DNA from: DATCYX01 sp963714425
GTDB taxonomy: Bacteria > Chloroflexota > Anaerolineae > Anaerolineales > UBA4823
Length of the DNA: 64,000 bases
Direction of reading: 5' to 3'
NCBI GenBank assembly: GCA_963714425.1
Contig: CAVQOI010000001.1
Location: forward strand, 124,001 to 188,000
Positions 53,919-60,650 of the stretch are shown here, one piece after another. Numbering within the stretch: the stretch's first letter is position 1; each line of letters starts with the position of its first letter. The translations under genes were made by a program, and so were the position numbers. The notes under the pieces are model-generated. The model did not search any database and was not told where the DNA came from. It saw only the letters and a list, made by a program, of their open reading frames with translations.

Positions 53919-54542
53919 ATGCCTGTTGTCATCCTCAGGTTAGGTGAGAAAAACCCCAAAAATGGTAGCCGCCCCCACCAATGTCCTCAGTGTGGGAGCC
54001 AGATCCTGCACAAGTGGGGGAGCGAAGAAAGGGTCCTCAAGGACGTCAACCAGTCGGTTGCTCAGGTACACAGGTATCGCTGTAGCAGCTGTAACCATAC
54101 GTTTCGTTTTTATCCATCGGGTTCAGATCGATCCAATATTTCAAGGCGGGTGCGGCGAATGGCAGCGATTGCCTGGGCGCTTGGGATGAGCAGCAGAGAG
54201 GTGGTGGAATTTTTCCACCAGTTTGATATCCACCTGAGCCACTCAACGGTGTGGCGAGACGCACACAGATTACTTAAACAACAAGGCGATGGGCAGGATT
54301 CCAGGCGTTTCAATTTGGACAGCCGTTTTTTACCCGGGGTCAGCACTCGCTTAGGTGTGGTGGTTGCTGTAGATATGGGCGCTGGAAGGTTAGCGGTGCT
54401 CGGTACGGTTGATGAATACAACCCTAGAAAAGTAATATCCCAACTCACAAACCTTGTTGGGGATGTGGTCGATGTTGTAACTACTGAGACCAAGAGCTTA
54501 TATCGAGCTCTGGCTCAGGCCGTGAGCCCTCCTAATATCTGA
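53919..54542 (+). CDS. Zinc-ribbon/HTH transposase-like protein, truncated or domesticated
   Basis: 207 residues. N-terminal zinc ribbon with two CxxC pairs (CPQCGSQ and CSSCNH), HTH region RMAAIAWALGMSSREVVEFF, then an RNase H-like strand VVVAVDMGAGRLAVLG. The protein stops soon after VVTTETKSLYRAL, where a full DDE transposase would have its second Asp and about 150 more residues. No terminal inverted repeats were recognised. Either a degraded insertion-sequence remnant or a retained DNA-binding protein. The c-di-GMP riboswitch locus begins about 70 bp later. Confidence 0.65.
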   Translation: MPVVILRLGEKNPKNGSRPHQCPQCGSQILHKWGSEERVLKDVNQSVAQVHRYRCSSCNHTFRFYPSGSDRSNISRRVRRMAAIAWALGMSSREVVEFFHQFDIHLSHSTVWRDAHRLLKQQGDGQDSRRFNLDSRFLPGVSTRLGVVVAVDMGAGRLAVLGTVDEYNPRKVISQLTNLVGDVVDVVTTETKSLYRALAQAVSPPNI

Positions 54543-54609
54543 TAATCTTGCAAGGTGGCTCTATATATGCCATTTTCGGAGTAATTGACCAACCGATTTT
54601 GGTACAGAT

Positions 54610-54640
54610 TTGATTCCCTGGGTCAAGAATTTTATATAAT
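54610..54640 (+). promoter_or_regulatory. Promoter of the riboswitch/VSWNS locus
   Basis: TTGATT (54610-54615), 19-bp spacer, perfect TATAAT (54635-54640). Transcription would start near 54647, about 20 bases before the first aptamer. The spacer is longer than ideal. Confidence 0.6.
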
Positions 54641-54667
54641 CCATACAGTTAATAGCTCCTTAATAAT

Positions 54668-54768
54668 TGCACAGAAATGGCAAACCTGTCGAAAGGCAGG
54701 GACGCAAAGCTATGGGTCTAAACAGTGAGCATCTCATCTGCATGATCGCCAGGCTACCTAGGCCATAA
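54668..54768 (+). ncRNA. Cyclic di-GMP-I (GEMM) riboswitch, first of a tandem pair
   Basis: Contains the diagnostic GEMM-I sequence elements in order: GGCAAACC, a GAAA-capped stem (CCTGTC-GAAA-GGCAGG), GGGACGCAAAGC, then TCTAAAC and a closing AGGCTACCTAGGCC region. Binding c-di-GMP would stabilise this fold. Its core is identical over 34 bases to the second aptamer, with period 109. Confidence 0.93.
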
Positions 54769-54782
54769 TATCTTGAAGGCAA

Positions 54783-54880
54783 GAAAAGGCAAACCTGTCG
54801 AAAGGCAGGGACGCAAAGCTACGGTCTAAACGAATGCAAACTCGCATAACGCATGACGGTCGGGCTGCCTAGGCACTATC
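54783..54880 (+). ncRNA. Cyclic di-GMP-I (GEMM) riboswitch, second of a tandem pair
   Basis: Same element order as the first aptamer (GGCAAACC, GAAA-capped stem, GGGACGCAAAGC, TCTAAAC, GGGCTGCCTAGGC). It lies directly before an intrinsic terminator. GGGCTGCCT (54862-54870) at its 3' side is perfectly complementary to AGGCAGCCC (54898-54906) inside the terminator, giving a candidate antiterminator helix that competes with both. Confidence 0.93.
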
Positions 54881-54889
54881 AAAGAAGAT

Positions 54890-54930
54890 CCTCCCTCAGG
54901 CAGCCCAAAGGCCCGAGGGAGGTTTTTCTT
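54890..54930 (+). terminator. Intrinsic terminator controlled by the riboswitches
   Basis: CCTCCCTC (54890-54897) pairs with GAGGGAGG (54915-54922), with an inner GGC/GCC extension, followed by TTTTTCTT. It lies between the second aptamer and the first coding region, so it must be read through for expression of the 79-aa gene. The antiterminator alternative is described with the second aptamer. Whether c-di-GMP turns expression on or off cannot be decided by eye. Confidence 0.9.
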
Positions 54931-55042
54931 AACATAACTGCTATAACTGCCAACGGAGGCAAGACGAAGGCTGGTCGATCCCACCCCATCGGAGAAGGTG
55001 TGACATCAAAGATAATCTAACCAGAAAAAAAGGAAAATATTC

Positions 55043-55282
55043 ATGAACAATGCACAAAGAATCTCAATGATCCTGATTGCTCTAATTCTGTTTATCGGAA
55101 TACTGGGAATGAGCCAGCTGGGAGCTTTACAGGTGGATGCATCGTCAGGCTACGAGGACACGTCCACATTGTCGGTGTTCTTCGCACCACCTGACTTCCG
55201 ACCTAATGTTTCCTGGAACAGTCGAATTGCGTGGTATTACATTCCTTTTGGCCCGGGAATGAATGTATCCTGGAATAGCTAA
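55043..55282 (+). CDS. Small secreted VSWNS protein, 79 aa
   Basis: N-terminal signal or anchor helix (MILIALILFIGILGMSQLGA), then a short mature part with two NVSWNS sequences at residues 55-60 and 74-79; the last is the C-terminus. The region between is aromatic-rich (RIAWYYIPFGPGM). AGGA lies 8 bases before ATG 55043. First coding region past the riboswitch terminator. Family not recognised; the C-terminal motif is shared with the 44-aa protein and the subtilase that follow. Confidence 0.75.
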   Translation: MNNAQRISMILIALILFIGILGMSQLGALQVDASSGYEDTSTLSVFFAPPDFRPNVSWNSRIAWYYIPFGPGMNVSWNS

Positions 55283-55455
55283 GGGAACACATTGCGAAGC
55301 CGACGCTTCTTCGGTCAAGAGCATGGATGTAACGCTGGCTTGAATTCTTTTAGCTCGAGAACCTGAGATGTCTGCAGGAAATTGTATGCTTAGTCAATGA
55401 TAACCAGCCGGCACAGGTTTGTAATAGTAGCCTACAAGGGAAGTGGGGTGAAATC

Positions 55456-55590
55456 GTGAAAAGAAGAATTGTATCCGTCGGAACATTGCTCATTGTATGT
55501 TTGATGAGCGTGCTGGTGCGCTTTTTTGCTGGATCTTTGCCGATTGCAGAGCTGGTGAAAAAAGTGTGCAGCGTGACCTGGAATTCATAA
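55456..55590 (+). CDS. Small membrane/secreted protein ending in VTWNS, 44 aa
   Basis: GTG start with GGGGTG about 6 bases upstream. It encodes 44 residues: a basic start (KRR), a hydrophobic helix (VGTLLIVCLMSVLVRFF), then LPIAELVKKVCSVTWNS as the C-terminus. Support for a real gene: ribosome-binding site, signal-like N-terminus, and the same terminal motif as its neighbours; it would escape a minimum-length gene caller. It ends 19 bp before the subtilase ATG. The 173-bp spacer before it (55283-55455) shows no other frame with the motif. Confidence 0.65.
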   Translation: MKRRIVSVGTLLIVCLMSVLVRFFAGSLPIAELVKKVCSVTWNS

Positions 55591-55609
55591 GGGGTTAAGG
55601 AAGAGACTC

Positions 55610-57667
55610 ATGAAGAAAATTCCAAAATTCCTTCACTCCCTGGTTGCTGTGGTTTTCCTGCTCAGTATGTTGGGGACGGCAGTTCAGCCTGCCCAGGCAG
55701 GGTCTTTGCAGGCTGATAGAGCGCCACGAAAGGCTTATCCGGCATTGCTGGAGATGGCAAAGCAACGACCGAATGAGACCGTTCGCATCATCGTCCAGAC
55801 AGTCAAACAGCGCACAGGCAGAAAGAAGGATATGCCAGAGCAAACAGTAGCCAATGCAGGGGGTAGGATATCCAAGCGGCTGCGCATTGTAAATGGCATG
55901 GTCGTTGAGGTGCCGGCACGTGTGGTGGAAACTCTGGCAAAAAATCCGAATGTGCGCTGGATCTCTCTGGACGCGCCTCTGCGCTCGTCAATGACAGTCA
56001 GCGCAGCCATGCGGGATGAGTTTACATCATCATCGTTTGAGAATAGTCAGGGCACTGCTTCCTGGGCGACCCCCTGGTGGGAAAATGATCCGCTGGCAAA
56101 TGGAGCTGGCCCGCTGTTGGGCCAGGTGCAAGTGGTAAATGGTGCTTTACGACTGGATGATGCACCGGATACCGGCGGGCAGCCAAGTGCCGCTCGTATA
56201 GCTGACCTTTCATCAGCGTCAAGTGCCACACTCACCTTCAATTATGCCACCTCGGTGGGTGTTGATCCAACCGATGTCGTTGTTCTTGAAATCTCGAGTA
56301 ATGGTGGAAACCAATTTACCGTTCTCGATACCTTTGTGAATATTCTCGGCGCATCCTCCGGAAACCGGAGCTATGATATTTCCAGCTTCATCTCCTCTTC
56401 AACAACTATCCGATTCCGGGTTTCCAGCTACTATGGTGTCTCAGATGAATTCTTCACAGTCGACAATCTGGAGATTTCTTACTCCCGAGATGGTGTGGAT
56501 ACAACCAAGTTGGCTGGCAACTTTATACGCGATATTGGCGCCGACCGGCTTTGGAATCGCGACCCTTCGCTCCAGGGAGAAGGAATCACCGTCGCAGTCG
56601 TGGATAGTGGTATTTCTAATCATGGAGACTTCAGCTCTGATGCGGCTTCACGCCTGATCGGATCGGTTAATTTCAGCAGTGTTTCATATAATGCTGACGA
56701 CGAGAACGGTCACGGGACGCATGTCGCCGGGATTATCGCCAGCAATGGCAGCTTATCTTCTGGCGCACATATGGGAGTCGCGCCAGAGGTAAACCTGCTG
56801 AATGTTAAGGTTAGCAATGCTGATGGGATGAGCTATACGTCCGACCTGATCAACGCGCTGCAGTGGATCTACGATAATCAAGACGCCTATAACATTCGTG
56901 TCGTAAACCTCTCCCTGAATAGCTCGGTACCGGAACCTTACCATCTCAGCCCCCTGGACGCAGCTGTAGAGATCTTATGGTTCAACGGAATCGTCGTGGT
57001 GGTTTCGGCGGGAAACAATGGCAATGGGACGCTTCCAGTAGATATTTTCCCGCCTGCCAATGACCCGTTTGTAATAACGGTTGGAGCAGCCGATGATTTT
57101 GGTACAGCGGGCATCAGCGATGACGTCGTCGCCCACTTCTCGGCGTTTGGCACCACTGAAGATGGGTTTACCAAGCCGGAGATCGTAGCTCCTGGGCGTT
57201 TCATCGTCAGTGCATTATCAAGCCCAGCAGCTCGTCTCAATCAGGGTCACCCGAAGCATTTTGTAGCTCCGCAGTATTTTCGCATGTCAGGGACGTCCAT
57301 GGCAGCCCCCATGGTGGCAGGCGCTGCGGCTTTGTTACTTCAAGACCAACCTCATCTAACCCCTGACCAGGTCAAGTATCGCCTGTTATCCACTGCAAAT
57401 GCAAATTGGGTGGGATATGATCCGCTGAAGGCTGGGGCGGGTTACCTGGATGCGTATGAAGCCGTCCATGGCACGACTGTGGAGAGCGCCAATGTCGGTG
57501 TTCTCATGAGCGAGCTACTGTGGAGCGGCTCCGATACAGTCAGCTGGGGCTCTGTCAGCTGGAACTCGGTCAGCTGGAACTCGGTCAGCTGGAATTCAGT
57601 CTCATGGAATAGTGTCTCGTGGAATTCTGTAAGCTGGAACAGCAATTTTTGGGATGAATTGCCGTGA
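55610..57667 (+). CDS. Secreted subtilase (S8) with C-terminal VSWNS pentad repeats
   Basis: 685 residues. Signal peptide (residues 1-28), then an I9-like propeptide (ETVRIIVQTVKQRT to NVRWISLD) and a jelly-roll-like insert at about 145-300 (SASSATLTFNYATSVG). The catalytic domain follows with D332 (AVVDSGISNHGDF), H368 (NGHGTHVAGII), oxyanion region SAGNNGNG and S563 (MSGTSMAAPMVAGAAAL). The C-terminus 644-678 consists of seven pentads, VSWGS then six VSWNS, before NFWDELP. Catalytic residues are intact, so it should be active extracellularly. The same motif ends the two small upstream proteins, which are candidate partners or substrates. Downstream gene makes and breaks c-di-GMP. Confidence 0.93.
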   Translation: MKKIPKFLHSLVAVVFLLSMLGTAVQPAQAGSLQADRAPRKAYPALLEMAKQRPNETVRIIVQTVKQRTGRKKDMPEQTVANAGGRISKRLRIVNGMVVEVPARVVETLAKNPNVRWISLDAPLRSSMTVSAAMRDEFTSSSFENSQGTASWATPWWENDPLANGAGPLLGQVQVVNGALRLDDAPDTGGQPSAARIADLSSASSATLTFNYATSVGVDPTDVVVLEISSNGGNQFTVLDTFVNILGASSGNRSYDISSFISSSTTIRFRVSSYYGVSDEFFTVDNLEISYSRDGVDTTKLAGNFIRDIGADRLWNRDPSLQGEGITVAVVDSGISNHGDFSSDAASRLIGSVNFSSVSYNADDENGHGTHVAGIIASNGSLSSGAHMGVAPEVNLLNVKVSNADGMSYTSDLINALQWIYDNQDAYNIRVVNLSLNSSVPEPYHLSPLDAAVEILWFNGIVVVVSAGNNGNGTLPVDIFPPANDPFVITVGAADDFGTAGISDDVVAHFSAFGTTEDGFTKPEIVAPGRFIVSALSSPAARLNQGHPKHFVAPQYFRMSGTSMAAPMVAGAAALLLQDQPHLTPDQVKYRLLSTANANWVGYDPLKAGAGYLDAYEAVHGTTVESANVGVLMSELLWSGSDTVSWGSVSWNSVSWNSVSWNSVSWNSVSWNSVSWNSNFWDELP
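57539..57643 (+). repeat. Seven 15-bp repeats encoding VSW(N/G)S
   Basis: Seven in-frame 15-base units encode VSWGS once and VSWNS six times. Synonymous codons vary between units (Ser as AGC, TCA, TCG, AGT, TCT; Asn as AAC/AAT), so the protein sequence is conserved while the DNA has diverged; this argues for selection rather than recent slippage. Confidence 0.95.
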
Positions 57668-57801
57668 TGCTGTTTGCGAGGATCGGCGCTTGGGTCTTAG
57701 AGCATACTAGTTACAGGGTATTGATCCGGCCGACCTACAGGTTTAGAGGTAACAAAACTGTTGGTTCGTCGGTGAAATAATCTTATAAAATAGGGTAAAG
57801 A

Positions 57802-57826
57802 AGAGCAGAGATCAGCCCTCTGCTCT
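57802..57826 (+). terminator. Hairpin between the subtilase and GGDEF/HD-GYP genes
   Basis: Nine-base arms AGAGCAGAG and CTCTGCTCT with a 7-nt loop, then CTTTGC. Position 134 bases past the subtilase stop. Probable terminator or attenuator, so the downstream gene may have its own promoter. Confidence 0.55.
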
Positions 57827-57880
57827 CTTTGCAAAACTTCGGTCCGTTAACCTGCAGCCTTGCCAGGGAGACGAAGTGGG

Positions 57881-60625
57881 ATGAAAAACTTAACGATTCC
57901 TTCAAAGATATACATTCTCGGCACCATCCTGATTGGGTTGCTGGTGCTTCTCGGTGATGTGCTACCTTTGAAATCGGATACTTTACTGGCTGCAATGGGT
58001 TTGAGCGCCATCGCCTCTCTTTCCCTGATCCTCAAGGTTGAAGGCTCTACGAGCCGTTCGCATTACAATATCAGCTTCGTCATTTACGCTTTCAGCTTCG
58101 TTATTCTAGGGCCAGAAGAGACCATGCTGGTGATCTTGGTTGCCAACTTGGCGGAATGGATCTGGTTTAAATATCCCTGGTACATCCCCAGCTTCAATAT
58201 CTTCTCCCATATACTGGTTCTGCATCTCGCCGGGATGGCGTACAGGTGGGTCTATTCCGGAACCGATTTTCAACATTGGCAGAGCATTGCAGGCATCTTG
58301 TTGAGTATGGCTATTTTCACCTTTTTCAACCATTTGATGGTCGGGCTGGTGATCTGGCTGGCGCGCGGCGAAAATTTTGGGAAATCGGGTGTATTTGAAT
58401 TTTTGCCCCTGATGCTCGACTTTACGCTCTTATGCATGGGGGCGATGGCAGCGATTGTCTGGAGGCTAAATCCTTTTGCGGTGATCCTGTTTTTATTGCC
58501 TCTTTACCCAATCTACAGCACCTTGAAAGTGCCCGCTCTGGAACGGAAGACGGAGACAAACTCGAAAACTGGGTTATTCAACGCTACGTATTTTGAGCAG
58601 GCGTTGGTATCCGAGTTGAAGCGCGCGGACCGCTTTGATCGCCCTCTCACGGTGGTCATGGCGGATCTGGACCTGCTGCGCAACATCAATAACACCTACG
58701 GGCATCTAGCAGGGGATGAAGTCCTTAAAGGAATTGCGAATATCCTGAGAAATTCTGTCCGGGAATATGACATTGTCGCCCGGTTTGGCGGCGAGGAGTT
58801 CTCTATCCTTATGCCAGAGACCACACCTCAGCAGGCTTACCCGCGCATTGAGGCGATTCGAAAGGCGGTAGAGCGGGCAGATTTCATGGTACCCACCAGC
58901 GTAACACCCATCCGGGCAACCATGAGCTTTGGTATTTCCGGAAGACAAGGGAACATGAATTCCCCTCAAGAGATCATCCACAATGCAGATACATCGCTAT
59001 ATCACGCCAAGCTGAAAGGACGCAATGGGACATTTATCTACTCCGAGGAGGGCATCTATAATCTATTTAGCCAGTGGCAGGAAGAATACCCGGACGAAAC
59101 CGGAGATGCCATGGATAAAATACTCCCTGAAGCTCGATCACTACAAGGGGACGCACTGACAGACGCTCACCCTGTGGATACAACTGATGCAGAAGAAATC
59201 CCCGTGAAAGAGATAAACCCTCCACGGAAGCATCCCCGGTGGGTAGTGCTTACTTTCATCAGCTGCCTGACTGCGTTGGCAGTAATGGGATTCGTGCTGA
59301 CGTATGACCCGGAGTGGAAAGTCGAGTGGATTGGCGTGGCAATCTTCGCCATTATGGTTATTTTGACAGAATTATTGTCAATCGATATCTATGATTCCCG
59401 TGGCACTGCGGTATCTACATCGACGGTTCCAATGTTAGCCGGGGTATTGCTATTTGGGCCGCTGGCGGCTCTCTTGCTAAGCTTAACTCTGGCAGCAGTA
59501 GCGCTTATTAAGTATCGAAGCCCGTTTAATCGCTTCATGTTCAACGTTAGTAACCAGTTGATCGCGGCGGTGATCTATCTGGCGGTGATTGGAACAACTG
59601 GGGTAGTCTTCATAAATCAGCCGCCTCTCTATCAGTTTCTTCTCAGTCTTACAGCCGTTGGGATAACATTTGTTGTGACGACCAGCTTGATCTCTATAGG
59701 GGTTGGGCTGGATGTTAATACTTCAGTCAAAACAGTATGGGTTGAGAAATTTAGCTGGCTGCCTCCTTACTACCTGGCGATGGGCTTAATTGCCTACGCA
59801 CTGATCTTTAGCTATCAAACAGCGGGTTTGTTAGGGACGCTTATCACTCTAATCCCGCTATTGCTCCTCAGGTTTAGCCAGATGCAGTATATTGACAGGA
59901 CTAAATTGGTAGTCCAGGAAATCCGGGAGAAGAACACCGCCTTACAAAGGAGCTCGTTCGAGATCCAGAGGTTGAATGATGGGTTGATGGATACACTCGC
60001 TGAAGTTGTTGACCTGCGGGATCCGAATGTCTTGGGTCACTCCAAACAGGTCGCGCATTATGCTGTGTTGATGGCGAAAAAATTAGGGCTGCACTCCCAA
60101 CAGGTGGATATGGTTCGCAAAGCCGGGTTGTTGCATGATATTGGAAAGCTGGGGGTGTCAGAATCAATCTTGTTTAAACCAGGCCGGTTGACGTCATCGG
60201 AGCTAGAAATTGTTCGGCAGCACTCACTTTTGGGAGCAGAACTCTTAGAGAATTCATACTCACTTAAAGAGTTGATACCGATCATCCGTCATCATCATGA
60301 GCATTATGATGGGCGTGGCTACCCAGATGGTGTCAATGGTGCTGATATTCCAATGGAATCGCGCATCCTGGCAGTGGCGGATGCAGTAGAAGCAATGGCC
60401 TCAGATCGACCTTACCGGCGAGGGATGAACGCCCAGGAGATTCTGGATGAGTTGAATCGCAATTCCGGAACCCAATTTGATCCGCTCGTGGTGAAAGCCT
60501 TTATTCAGGTAGTCCGATCTAATCAGAACCTTGCGTTTGTAAACTCAGCACGTCACGTAGAGGAAGAGGACCACTCGCCAAGCCCGAAATTTCGGGGGCA
60601 GAAAACATTAGCTGAGTTAAAATAA
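57881..60625 (+). CDS. Membrane GGDEF plus HD-GYP bifunctional c-di-GMP enzyme
   Basis: About 914 residues. N-terminal multi-helix membrane domain to about residue 210. GGDEF domain with active-site GGEEF at 303-307 and an inhibitory I-site RxxD at R294-D297. Second membrane block (GVLLFGPLAALLLSLTLAAV and neighbours, about residues 455-660). HD-GYP domain with HD at H752-D753 (LLHDIGKLG) and HHEHYDGRGYP at 805-815. Both c-di-GMP synthesis and hydrolysis motifs are intact. ATG 57881 is preceded by AGGGAG 10 bases upstream. Position right after the riboswitch-controlled genes suggests it sets the c-di-GMP level they respond to. Confidence 0.94.
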   Translation: MKNLTIPSKIYILGTILIGLLVLLGDVLPLKSDTLLAAMGLSAIASLSLILKVEGSTSRSHYNISFVIYAFSFVILGPEETMLVILVANLAEWIWFKYPWYIPSFNIFSHILVLHLAGMAYRWVYSGTDFQHWQSIAGILLSMAIFTFFNHLMVGLVIWLARGENFGKSGVFEFLPLMLDFTLLCMGAMAAIVWRLNPFAVILFLLPLYPIYSTLKVPALERKTETNSKTGLFNATYFEQALVSELKRADRFDRPLTVVMADLDLLRNINNTYGHLAGDEVLKGIANILRNSVREYDIVARFGGEEFSILMPETTPQQAYPRIEAIRKAVERADFMVPTSVTPIRATMSFGISGRQGNMNSPQEIIHNADTSLYHAKLKGRNGTFIYSEEGIYNLFSQWQEEYPDETGDAMDKILPEARSLQGDALTDAHPVDTTDAEEIPVKEINPPRKHPRWVVLTFISCLTALAVMGFVLTYDPEWKVEWIGVAIFAIMVILTELLSIDIYDSRGTAVSTSTVPMLAGVLLFGPLAALLLSLTLAAVALIKYRSPFNRFMFNVSNQLIAAVIYLAVIGTTGVVFINQPPLYQFLLSLTAVGITFVVTTSLISIGVGLDVNTSVKTVWVEKFSWLPPYYLAMGLIAYALIFSYQTAGLLGTLITLIPLLLLRFSQMQYIDRTKLVVQEIREKNTALQRSSFEIQRLNDGLMDTLAEVVDLRDPNVLGHSKQVAHYAVLMAKKLGLHSQQVDMVRKAGLLHDIGKLGVSESILFKPGRLTSSELEIVRQHSLLGAELLENSYSLKELIPIIRHHHEHYDGRGYPDGVNGADIPMESRILAVADAVEAMASDRPYRRGMNAQEILDELNRNSGTQFDPLVVKAFIQVVRSNQNLAFVNSARHVEEEDHSPSPKFRGQKTLAELK

Positions 60626-60650
60626 TAACCCGGTGACGGCTATTCGCAGG

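Noticed and set aside
54668..54880. The 34-base repeats at period 109 as a CRISPR or insertion element
   Set aside because: Only two copies, and each is the conserved core of a GEMM-I aptamer with all motifs in order.
57442..57645. Minus-strand open frame with FQLTE repeats
   Set aside because: It is the reverse complement of the VSWNS repeat array, with no start signal or independent support.
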